Origin: Brugia malayi
Lineage: Eukaryota > Nematoda > Chromadorea > Rhabditida > Onchocercidae
DNA length: 64,000 nt
NCBI RefSeq assembly: GCF_000002995.4
Contig: NW_025062475.1
Location: 4,750,528-4,814,527 of the forward strand
Reading direction: 5' to 3'
Shown here: positions 33,144-60,500 of the stretch, piece by piece
Layout: each line of letters begins with the position of its first letter
Position numbering within the stretch: the stretch's first letter is position 1
The notes under the pieces: model-generated
Seen by the model: the letters and a program-made list of their open reading frames with translations, nothing else
Told to the model about the DNA's origin: nothing
The model's database searches: none
Position numbers and translations under genes: made by a program

Positions 33144-33655
33144 AACCATCAGCAATAACGCACATAATAACGAAACTTGATTGACAATTCTCATTTTAAT
33201 GTTCCAATTAAAACTGATCCCTTGCTAATTCAATTCATACCTTTCTTCCTCAATGAATAAACCAACCGGATTACTATTAACTTTTTAAGTGCATTAAATA
33301 AATTTTGCTTAATATTCTTCTATTGTTACTAAACTAACATTAAGGTATAATCCGTACTTTGTAATATCTGTTTAGATGATAACAGATCTCTCATCATTTT
33401 GCTTTTACCTTAATGTTAATTCAACAATAGCACAAGATAAATATTTAATGAATTTTAATACATATCAAACTATTAGTTTAGTTAGAAATTCTTAGTTCCA
33501 TTCCCATCTCCACATGCATCATTAAGATAATATCACACTGAAATCACCTGACTGTATCGTTGGGAAGTATAAAATAAGCGTGCCAACGATATTATATCCC
33601 GACCAAACAACGTTTCACGACAACGAAGAAGACCAAACCAAAAAAAACTATTCAT
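28684..33655 (-). CDS. gars-1: glycyl-tRNA synthetase, cytosolic and mitochondrial forms
   Basis: Class II synthetase charging tRNA-Gly. Cytosolic form, 703 residues, starts at ATG 32985; exons 32985-32962, 32810-32567, 32429-32288, 32085-31974, 31858-31760, 31684-31517, 31351-31106, 30932-30801, 30549-30331, 30068-29998, 29897-29762, 29527-29411, 29311-29180, 29090-28926, 28788-28684. A WHEP-like helix pair (residues about 10-60) precedes [12 protein letters not shown]. Motif 2 is [13 protein letters not shown], motif 3 [10 protein letters not shown]. An upstream exon (33655-33548) spliced to 33084 in phase 0 adds 69 residues beginning [13 protein letters not shown], arginine-rich like a mitochondrial presequence. 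Boundaries of exons 9-11 (insert before CGDNS) are the least certain. [11 protein letters not shown] replaces the family's LRDRDSMRQIR. Divergent from rpn-3. Confidence 0.93.
33103..33138 (+). repeat. AT dinucleotide run
   Basis: 36 bp of (AT)n, just upstream of the exon-2 acceptor of the mitochondrial gars transcript on the minus strand. Confidence 0.95.
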
Positions 33656-34509
33656 CGAATTAACCAATGCATCACATACACGTAACATGTACGTCTACAC
33701 ACTTTCCACGTCGCTTATGCTTGCACGTAATTCTAAGTAAAGGAATTTCACAGGTGTTTCAATCGAAATATTTTGATAAATTCAAATATGCATGAGTGAT
33801 CGATCTTGAAATATCAGTGGAAACATAATAGTTTGAACGTTTCGAAGTAATTCAAAAACCTATAACTTAAACTAAAATTCAGACTCAAAACTTCAGTTCG
33901 AGTTTATGTTTCGTTTTCGTTATGCATCCAGTGAAACTTCACATCTTTTGACATTCTCTGGCATCTCCGTTCAAGTTGCTCCACGTTATATTTCGTCTTT
34001 CACCTCTCCGTCTGTCTCTAGGCAATGTAGCGAGTTGTTTGGATATGAAAACTGAAACAGTTCGATTATTCTTGACCAATGAATAATCGTTCGTATTGGT
34101 GGTGATTGGTATATTTTATTTCTTAGATGATATAATTGTATAATTCTTCTCATCCTACATTTTTAATCAGTTTTTAGCATTTCTCACATAGTCACTCATT
34201 GTAATGTAATGTATTCAACATTGACAATGCAGATTTTACTCGTATAGCATGCTGAAAAGTATTCGGTAATTTTTATAATTTAAATTTACGATTTTTTATA
34301 TTATTAAACCTCCCACATAATTCTTTTCTTTATTTCATCGATTTATTGATATTTCCTCTGCTTTATATGATTCCTTGATTTACATACTCACTATTGTATA
34401 GTGCTGGTTAAACCTACGTCACTTTATTTTGTTCTGTGTTTTACATTATGCTATCACTTAAATGTTTTCTCTCCTTTTTTTTTTTTTAATAGGAAATATT
34501 TAGGGAAAA
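33656..34509. promoter_or_regulatory. divergent promoter region of gars and rpn-3
   Basis: 854 bp between the two most upstream ATGs. A pyrimidine-rich acceptor, T(13)AATAG, ends at 34,492, 18 nt before the rpn-3 ATG; this is likely the SL trans-splice site of rpn-3. No TATA box or other specific site is evident. Confidence 0.55.
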
Positions 34510-37500
34510 ATGGTATCGAAGATGGAAATAGATGAACCAAAAGAGAATACCAATGACGAAAAAGAAGAAAGTGGCGATGCGAAAAGTGAAGAAAAAGACG
34601 ACATGTCAAAAGTAGATGATCCTGATGCTGCAATCCTAGAAAGTTAGTATTGTATTATATATCATATCAGAAGTTTGAAGGCATGTCAGAAAGAAAGGAG
34701 GAAGAGTGACTGTACTGAATAAGTGAAAGTGGAGATCCGGGAGGTAGGAAAGCTGATGAAAGCACTGGGCAGATTGTATTTGAAAGTCTAGGTTTTTACG
34801 ATAATTACTGTGTAACGTGAACGTGTGAAGTAGTCTGAGTCAGGAAGATTGTATTTTTTTCTCAGTCGTTAGATGCATAAATAATAAACTGATGGTACGG
34901 ATGTCACAACAAAAAGTTACGCAAAAAAAGGTAAGACGAATGTGTGAGGATGTTCAAATGTGTTCTGCTGGACATAATTACTTAGGGACATTCTGAATAT
35001 TGATACAAAAGGATGAATCCGATGGAATACTTTTGTGATTGAATCTCTAATTTTTTTTTTTTTTTTTTCAAAAAGCGGTAAGTTGTGTACATTGTAGAAG
35101 GAAATTTTATGCGTTATCAAAAAGTATTCTGAAATTTTAAAAGTCACTGCAGTATATACATCAATGCATTATTAGGAAATGAATTTCAGATCTGCGAACA
35201 TGGTGTTCACAATTGGAAAAGGGCGAACTGCATGTACTCGCACGAATGATACAACTTTTGCACAAGACTCGAAAACAGTTAAGTGGGAATGTGCTTAAAA
35301 AGCTGATCACTTCACAATTGATGGCGTTACCGCTAATCCGAGATCAACTCATATCGTGGCTTCCGATTACTCCAAGTGTTTTTGGCCTTGTTCAACCGGT
35401 ATATGCATTGATTTGATTCACTTCGTATCGCAAATTGGTAAAAGCAAGAAAAAAAAAAATCATACCTTATGTTCCAGATGGAAGTGGATGTAAGTAAAGG
35501 TGGACGTTCACCACGACCTACTAGACGTTCGGGTGTTCAGCCATGTATTGCTCCGCCGCCGGAAGTGGAGCTTTATATTCACTTGCTTGTCTTGCTTCAT
35601 CTTGTTGATCAAAAGAAACTAGAAGAAGCAGAAAAGGTTTCACCTCATTTTTTTTAAATGTTGCTTGATGTTTTATGCTGTAATTTTTTCTCTCTTGAAG
35701 AGGATAAAATCAGCTTTGTTTTCTAGTGTGTGGAAACGTTAATTGAAAGAATTGACTTTCACGAGAAACGTTCTTTGGATTCCATTGCAGCGAAAGCATT
35801 CTTCTACTTGTGTCTCATTTACGAAACAAAGAATAAACTCGACCAGTTAAGAGCGTAAGTTTACTAAGCAAATTGAAGTATATGAGTGACTAAAAATAAG
35901 TTTCAGTAGAAATGAGTATTATTTAGGTGTTGAAGATGCAGGATTCTTCAATATGAAGAGGAAGGGATCAATTTGGAAGTGAGTTAAATATGTCGAGAAT
36001 TTTATCCTTTAGTATTTCTCATCAAGCATAATAAATAACTAGCTTTTAGTTATCTGAATGGTCGTCTTCGGACAGCAACACTTCGTCGACAATATGATTC
36101 ACAGGCGGTGTTGATTGTCTGTCTTTTGCGTGCCTATTTGCTTGGAAAACATTACGAGGCTGCGGCTATGCTTGTTTCAAAAGTTAGTTTCTTTCGTCAC
36201 GAAGCAATAAAAGAAATAAAAGGATAAAGATCGTCGAGATGAGTAAACGATACAAAATAAAGTTATGGAAAGTTATTTTTTAAAAAACAAAAAAAAATCT
36301 TAAAACTTTCATTTTCATAAACGTAATAAACGTAAAAAATGCTGTTTTTTAAGGTGACATTTCCGGAGGGTGCGTCGAATAATGATTTGGCACGTTTTCT
36401 TTATTATCAAGGTCGAATCAAAGCGATGCAGTTGGATTATACTGCTGCCGCCGGTTACTTCATGCAAGCAATTCGTAAAGCTCCTCAGGATGCTGCTATA
36501 GGTTTTAAGCAAAATGTATGAACACATTTTTTTTCAGAAAAAATGAGTATTAGAAGAACAAAAAGCATGAGTCATAAATTCCCTAAGTTTCTAAATTTCA
36601 GTTTTCCATTAAATTTTTTATTCGAGCAACGATTGTTTGAACTGAGCATTTAGGTACAAAAATGGATTGTTGTGATCAGTTTACTACAAGGTGAAATCCC
36701 AGAGCGATCCGTGTTTCGCGTGCCAATATATCGAAAAACACTAGCGCCGTATCTCGAACTTACTCAAGGTGGTTTTTCCATGCAAGTTTAGGCAAGAAGT
36801 AATTGTGGATCCCAAACATGTTTTATGTTTTATGCTTCTGGACGTTTGTAGTAAAAGCTGTAAACCTTAATTTTTTCAGTTCAAAAATTAATATGCATTT
36901 TTGGCAAAATTATTCCACAAAATTTGATTCAACCAAGATTGTAGCTGTGGCGGTTAAATCTTCTTAGCTTGAAGGAAACGGATTGCTTTCTTTTAGCTGT
37001 TCGTTTGGGTGATTTATTGTTATTCAACAAAGTGTTGAACAAACATGCAGTGCATGTTTTTGGACCTGATGAAACTTTGACGTTGATTGTCCGTCTTCGG
37101 CAGAATGTTATCAAAACAGCACTACGTCAGATTAGTACTGCTTATTCTTGTATATCAATCAAAGACATTTGCAAAAAACTACTCTTAAATAGTGATCAAG
37201 AAGCGGAATACTTGGTAGCTAAAGTAAGTTTGAATTATTTTCATATTTCTAAAATTTTTCCTGCAAATCTTGAATTGTTGTGGACTTCAGTCCGTGGTGG
37301 TTATTGCCATTATTAAATAATTACAGGCAATCAAAGATGGCGGTATTGAAGCAGCGATTACATTTGATTCACAGAATTCATCCGAAAGATATATGCAGTC
37401 GAGGGAGACAGAAGATATTTACCGTACGACGGAACCACAAACGCATTTTGATACCCGTATTCGGTAATGAATTTTAGGAGTTGAAAAGTTTTCGAAGACC

Positions 37501-37843
37501 GATGTGTGACCATTTCTTAGCATACGGTTATTAAAAAGTGTTCTATATGCGCATTTGGATTTTGTTTTGATGAGATTTTTCATTACTATGTTTTTTTAGT
37601 TATTGTTTGGAACTGCACAATCAAGCAGTAAAAGCATTACGTTACCCGCCAACAGCTGGTAAAGGTGTGGTGGAATCCATTGAGGAGCAAAGAGAGCGTG
37701 AACAGCAGGTGAAATATGTGTTATTAACCGTGCCGTGTGAATATTGAAGAAGTTATAAAATAATGAATAAATGAAATTTGTTGTACTTTCAGGAATTGGA
37801 GTTTGCGAAAGAAATGGCTGAAGAAGATGATGATGACTTTTGA
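34510..37843 (+). CDS. rpn-3: 26S proteasome regulatory subunit Rpn3 (PSMD3)
   Basis: Lid subunit of the 19S regulatory particle. Twelve exons: 34510-34642, 35190-35398, 35478-35636, 35727-35854, 35942-35982, 36043-36182, 36354-36515, 36654-36768, 36997-37223, 37327-37463, 37600-37708, 37793-37843; 536 residues, against 534 in human. Matching landmarks: an acidic N-terminus, NGRLRTATLRRQYDSQA, RFLYYQGRIKAMQLDY, AIRKAPQDAAIGFKQ, LIVRLRQNVIKTALRQI (PCI domain, about 300-480), and the terminal EFAKEMAEEDDDDF. Exon 5 is a 41-nt microexon whose boundaries I fixed by phase. The first exon is unusually acidic (Glu/Asp/Lys) and may vary freely. AATAAA follows the stop by 56 nt. mrpl-32 starts 508 bp downstream on the same strand, so the pair could share an operon. 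Confidence 0.95.
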
Positions 37844-37898
37844 GCAAACGCTTGATATCTCTTCTATATTTCATTCGTATTAAAAAGAAATTTTTTCG

Positions 37899-37904
37899 AA
37901 TAAA
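37899..37904 (+). terminator. rpn-3 poly(A) signal
   Basis: AATAAA 56 nt after the rpn-3 stop codon. Confidence 0.6.
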
Positions 37905-38351
37905 TTAATGTGAATTTCACGTATATCAATGTTACTGTTTCCATCACCTTGTTATATCTGAACAAATGAGGTACTTTCTTTGATTTCATTACACTATGTG
38001 CAGTGACATCAAGGAACCAGTGTCTGTGAAGCTGCAGAAGGAAAAATTTAGAAAAAAATGGGTTAATTCGAATGACCATATTCTCCGTCTTTGTTTATCT
38101 TGAAGTGTAAAGGAAAAAATTGAACTCTCAAATCGCAAAAGCTTTGTTTGTGGGTTGGCTGGGTTCTCAAGTTTCATGAGATGTGGTGCGTTTTGCAGAA
38201 TTAAAGGTTTTGTCTGGAAATTTTCCTTCCCTGTACTTTCTACTCATGGTTAAGCTACATGCATTTTTTTCTTTTCATTTACACCTCTGTACTGTAGAAT
38301 TCAATATTTCGATGATCCCATTGATGTTTTATTTCCTAATTTAGCTGATTC

Positions 38352-39567
38352 ATGCAACATTTCAAACAATATCTTACGAGATATTATACATGGTTTCGTC
38401 ATAGCAACGAATTAGAACCAACGTTTGCTTTCTGTAATGATATTTTGGTGCAAAATGTTGATGGCGCTGAGCGCTTATGGGATATTCAGGATATCGTCAA
38501 GAAGTTCCGGTTCGCGTGGGGTGTGCCGAAAATTAGAACTTGTCAAGGTTTGTATTGTTCAGTTCCGATTTATATTCATCGACTGTTTTCCGTCCAGAAA
38601 GTTTCAGAATTAAGATAAAGATGTCTAGAGTTTTTATTTTTAAATGAAAAATATACATTATTTGTTTGGTCTTTTAGAAGACCGTATTTCATAGATTAAA
38701 GATCATCGATCTGTATTTTATCACTTTGGCTTTTTTCAGCGAAGAAAGTGACACGTAAATTTGATAAGCATAGAACGTTAGAACTCAAAACGAAACTAGT
38801 GACCTGTCATATTTGTGGCAGTTATCATGATTACGACAAAATATGCGGTAATCGTGTTTTATTCAATTTTTCTTATAGTTTTTTTTAGCTACGGTAAAGT
38901 TTAGTGAATTCTTAAAGTAGGACATCTTTAGATGCATCCTTGAAGCTGTTCTTTTGGTTTGAAAGCATTCTGAGAATTAATTTATTTTTAATTAAAAAAT
39001 GAAATTCAATAACAGATGCTTTTAATGGAATCCATTATATTTATAGATCTGTGATGTCTCATTTTATATGTTATGGTCTGAACATGAATGCTGGGACATA
39101 ATAAAAAGTGGGACAAAGTAGTGTAATATATAAAGTAGTATAATTCTGCAGGGAAATTAAGAACTCTAATCGACTACAGTATTTTAGTACAATTAATTCA
39201 AGTTTGGGATGATGCAAAACTGTTCAAATCGTGTATTTTATGAAATGGATATAGTTATTTAGAATTCAAATTGCAATTTCATTTTGATTGAATTACAGCA
39301 ACTTGCTACAAGAAAATACAAGAATTGACCAACTTGATGAAATCCAAAATTATGGCCTACAATCCTTATATTGGAGAAAAACAATCAACAAATGTGAAAT
39401 TTGAAGATGATCCACGTCCTGACTCCAGTGAGACAGACCAAAATAATGAAGACGCTAAAGTTTCGACCGACCGAACAGAGAGAAAACGAATTGTTGAGTT
39501 AGGAATTCCACGACCAACATGGTTTAAGCCCAAATTTATAGACAATTCTGTTACGAGTAAACAGTAA
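38352..39567 (+). CDS. mrpl-32: mitochondrial large-subunit ribosomal protein bL32m
   Basis: Three exons: 38352-38547, 38740-38847, 39299-39567; 190 residues, against 188 in human MRPL32. Core RTLELKTKLVTCHICGSY followed by HDYDKICATCYKKI carries the two CxxC pairs of the bL32 zinc ribbon. The second pair (CATC) is formed only after the exon 2/3 splice. The N-terminus (MQHFKQYLTRYYTWFRHS) is basic and lacks acidic residues over its first 18 positions, as expected for mitochondrial import. The C-terminal tail (RPTWFKPKF) is a mitochondrial extension. An acceptor TAATTTAG ends 8 nt before the ATG, fitting trans-splicing and possibly operon processing behind rpn-3. Confidence 0.9.
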
Positions 39568-40706
39568 AGGCAATGTAAGAAAAAAAAAATAGTTGATTTA
39601 ACACCACATTCCCAAACATTTAGAGAAAGTCGTCGTATAGATCGCTCACTTACGACTTAAACATGCATGAAAATATTTGAATATTTCGTTTTGCATTCAA
39701 CAGTTCTGCATCCGGAACAAAACTTTGCAAGAAAGCTCTCCGATGCTTCAAATGCAAGATTTACTTCCGCATTTTTATTTTAACATAATTCATAGTCGGC
39801 TATCGTTATTGGGACCGTTTGATCTCTATGCGCCGCATTTGTGGAGTCAGTTAAGCTGCATGCTGAACCAGAACTATTTACCCCAAGCATTTAATATTTT
39901 GCACAGGTCTACAAGCGTGATCATAAGGATTGCATTGCTAGCATTATTATAACGCTACTTCTCGTAAGAACTTCAAAAAGTGTCCAATTAGCTGTTTTTG
40001 TGGACTAATTCGTCTCAATTTCTAAAAATTTTTGTACCGCTTACAATGAACATCAAAACAAATATCACTGCGTTTTACTTAAAATAAAGTTCGTCAAGAT
40101 TCAAATAATATGCAAAATAAACAATGCAGCAGCCAGTGCATATATCAATAACAGCAATAAATATGAAACAATACTATATATGAAAAGATAGAGCAAATCT
40201 GCTTTAAGTACAACCCATAACTGATAAATAATGAAGATAATACTGATATTGTGGAATCATATCACATTGATGAAACACACTCCAGTGACAACACTGCTCA
40301 CTGTTATACTAGAAGAATATCACATGTTGCTAGAAGCACTGATAGAAACAGTCATTAAGCTACGATTAACTAATGGTTATTTATCAGTTAGCTCTTCAAC
40401 AATGGATTAAATTTACTGATAAATCAAACGAAAGTAACAGTGTTCTTTTTGATATACTCCATTTTCGATACTAGGTGCTAATTCGATGGATATAGCTTTT
40501 AAATTTAAAATTTGATACTAATGGGTACGAACTCACGCAACAATAGCAGGATGTTAAGAGAGGTCCCTAAAGTGAAAGCATAATTCAAACTACAATCAGT
40601 ATAATAACACCGACAAAACCAATAGAGAAGAAAGAAAGAGGAGAGCAAAGAGAGGTATGGAAAATGTACAGAAGGAATCACCTCAGTACAACAGACGGAC
40701 GATGAT
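39568..40706. other. convergent 3' flanks of mrpl-32 and ksr
   Basis: No gene seen. AATAAA occurs at about 40,083 and 40,118 in plus orientation. The ORF at 39,677-39,952 has no support. Confidence 0.5.
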
Positions 40707-56526
<15,820 letters not shown>

Positions 56527-57517
56527 TGGTTTTCGTTTCATTTGTTTGAAATTGTTTTGTTATTTGTTTTATGGGCTGGACAGTTTCGTGAATCGTTTTG
56601 CTACTTTTAATATTTCAGTGTTATTATAAATATGCAAATCGAATCAGAATGGAAATAGCTTAGTCTCAAATTTTAACTTCAACTCAGTAATTTGACAGGT
56701 TTGAGAGTAGTTCTTCCCGTCTCACTTTCCTGTTTTTTAAATTCATCTCCAATTTTTCACTTTCTGTTTGCATTGACTGTTGCAAAGTCATAACAATAAT
56801 TTCTTTGTGTTTCTTTTTTGCTCTACTCGTATATGTTTTCATTATTTTAACTAGCTTTTTCTAGTGCTTTTTTCCGAGATATTCCTGAAAATTTATCACA
56901 AAATTTTAATTGGTCAGAATTTCTGCTTTCATTTTTTAATCTTTTTGTAATCTTTAAGAGCTATTCCCTTGAAATAAAGGTGATTTACATGATGTCGCAG
57001 TGCAGTACAAATATGTCGCAACAGCTTAGCATGTACTTGACAGTGTAATATTAAGTTCCTTTAGTCGGCAGTCTGGATTGCAGCTTCTCGGGATTCTTTC
57101 ACTTCCCTCACCTTCAGATAGTTCAGACAATTTTGTTCTATTTAATTTGGTAATATGTTCATTTAAATTACTTTCATCAATTCCTCGATGAAGTTCTGCA
57201 GCTAAGAGCTATCACATGTACACTTTAAATATTTATCGGAGAAACGATCGATATATATATGCATTTTTACATTTAAGTTTAATGCTTAAAGAAATTTTAA
57301 GAGAATGGATGAATTGTTATAAAAGTAAGGTATAAAGAAAGGATGAAGTTCGTAATGTGATTTAGGATTTGAGAAATCTAAAAATTCTACATTCCAAGAA
57401 GTTTGTGTTTCGTTTTCGTTTTGATTTTTCTTTTTCCATTTAATTTGATTAAAGTACATGTATTGTTACTGCTATTTGTAAAAGCATATTTCGTTAGGAT
57501 CAAAAGGGATTATAATG
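56527..57517. other. convergent 3' flanks of hsp-110 and dat-1
   Basis: No gene seen. An AATAAA at 56,973-56,978 is a candidate hsp-110 poly(A) signal, about 450 nt after the stop. Confidence 0.5.
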
Positions 57518-60500
57518 TTACAAATTTATTTCATCATTTAATGTAGATACGATAATTTCATTAGTAAGGTCCCGTCGTTGAGGCGTTAAAACTGCTTTCA
57601 ATTTCTAAAACAAAATATGTGCATTGAACTTTCAGTTTTAATTGCAACAGATGGAACAAACGTATATCACTCAATTGTTCTAAGTTTAAAGGAAACTCTA
57701 AGTAATTTTTGCAACCAAATTGTTTGTTGTATTTTGAAACTACAGAAACTAAAAGTTACATCATAATATGCTATTTCAAAGATTTCAATAGTTGCTTCGT
57801 TATTTAATTAAATGAATAATTGAATTTAAATGGATTTAGTAAGGACATACCATAGTGAGTGTGTCACCTTTCTCGATGTAAAGTTTATAGAAGCCAACGA
57901 TAAAAATTACTGATATAGTTGAGAGAGAGAATAGTATGCCAAGAATATTAGCTATTTGAGGATAAACAAAATCTTGATACTTTAATGGTTCGTAATTAGC
58001 GAAACAACTGATTATTGTACACTAAAATCAAGATGGTAGTATAAATTAATAATTAAAAATTGTTAATTTTTAAATAATTTTACAGAGGAAAACAATTTAA
58101 CATATATTAAGATTTATTTACATTATTCACAATGCAAATTATGAAATTTTTTACCAGTAAAAAAAGTGGCGCACCAATAGTCCAACATAAACGCCAATAA
58201 TATCCAGGCTCAACGCCCAGCATTTCTTTTAAATTTTGCACAAAATTATTTATTCCTGAAAATAGTAGACAAAAATGTTTCTTTTTTTTCTTGCCTTGTC
58301 ATGAAGATAATCACGATGAATTTTATCATATCATTAGAATGACCAGAATGAGACTTTTGTCTTATCACCATGATACTGGATATGATTATACTATATCACC
58401 ATTCGGGACCATACAAACTTTTTTAATATGTTCATTAAGTTAAATAAGAATTATAACCATGATAAATTGTAATAAAAAAATAAAGTAATTACAATTTTTT
58501 CTTTAGCCTAAAAAATACTATAATATTGATTAATTCCTTTTTCGAACTAAAGTATTTTTCCCCTTTGATTTAAAATCAATGATTAAAAATTAACAAAAAA
58601 TGACCATCCATGGTCAAATCAAAATAATTATTAGCAAGTTATTTATGCTGATAGGAGTTTGAAATATTAAATGCAATGACCATAAATGAATGAGATGACA
58701 ATTGTTTCACAAAAAACTGCAATTAATAAGCCCCATGAAGTACCGTACACAATTAACCATTCCATAATCAGGATACCACCCTAAATAAAATTATCAATTA
58801 ATTTCAATTAAATTTGTTATTTGCTAAAAAAATATTATTCAAAAAAAAAAATTTTTAAAAAATAATTGTATTTTGTCAAGATTTATTTCATAAAACATAA
58901 ACATATGTACTAATATATGCTAATATATGATATATGATAAGATTAATTATGATAACTAGATAGATTAATCATCAACAATTATTGATACATGGCAAGAATA
59001 ATTAGTCTGAAACTAAATTCTTAACAGTAATATAAATTGTAGGTAATAAAAATGAAACAGTAATACAAAAAAAAAAAAAAAGAATAATAATTCCATTTTT
59101 TTTCTCATTTTTTAGTTCAAATAATAATTTCATTTCTGAATTTAGCTTTTTTCATCAAAGAAGAAAGAGACTAAAATTTTCAATTATTACTTATAATATA
59201 TTAAATATTAAAAGGAACAACCTTAGTACATATAGCAATTCCAATAAACATATAAAATGTAAATAGTATGCCAACAAAATATTCGCGATGACGTTTTAGC
59301 AACGGAAATTCATCACTTAATGCAGTAATTATTGCTTCCGAACCACCAAACTAAATTTTCCAATTAATAAATTTATTGATTTATTTTTTTTTTGAGTCAC
59401 TAAATTTCATCAAGTAAATCTTTTTTTTTTCTTTTTTTTTCCAATATCAATTTTTATTTTTTGAACATACACTTTTATCAATAAAAGTATTAAATTGTTT
59501 ACTTCATAAGATTATCAAAGTTAATTATCATTACTAGAAAGCATTTTAAAAAATGCAAAAGTGAAAGTGCAGTGAAATTACAAATGTGAATAAACACTAA
59601 ACATGTGATAAAATTTAATCAATCTGTTTTGCATTCTTTCAAAAATTTGTGCAAAATTATGTGGAGTAAGAAAAAATAATAATAGAAATTAAATGAAAAA
59701 AATAAATAAATAAAATAATGAAACTTACTGAACTATCTAATCCAAGTGTAAGTAGCATAAGAAAAAAAATGACGGAAAATATTGATGAACCCGGCATTGC
59801 TGCTAATGCTTCCGGATAGACAACAAAAACAAGTCCTGGGCCTTCCTGTAAATCATTTATCTTATCATGAAGGAAGAAGAAGTAAAATCAGTTATCTCCA
59901 AATGAAATAAATCAGTAAAATTAATTGCAAAATAATTAAATGGGTAGAATTAAATAAATATTATTATTACAAATTAATAACAAAGCCAAATAAAAATATT
60001 CATGAAATAACTTAGAAATAAGTATGATAACTCAAAAAAGATAAGCGAAAATTAATCAATGGTATATGATTAACTGGATAATATGGAAAAGTAATTTGTA
60101 GTATAAAAATTAGCTTACTTGGGCAACATCTTGTATTGGTTTACCACTTTTACAGGACATATAGCCAAGTACATGAAAATTTAAAAAGTATGTTATTAAA
60201 GTTTATTGAACTGCTTGAAATAATTTGAAAATAATTGAAACACTTTAAAATTGATTTGCTTAAAGCGATAAGAAATGTGGAAAAAATAAAAATGAAAAAA
60301 TTTACCGAAAAGATGACAAAACCAGAGAGAAAACTTGTTGCGCAATTAATTGCACTTGTTATTAATGCATCACTGTAATTTTTTTTTTTAATTGAATTAT
60401 ATTAATTTAATATCAATTGCGATATATTCCACTGTTTTAATTTCAATGTTTTGCAGCAAAAAAAAGTTGTGAATAAATAATTTAAAGCTTCATTTTAGCA

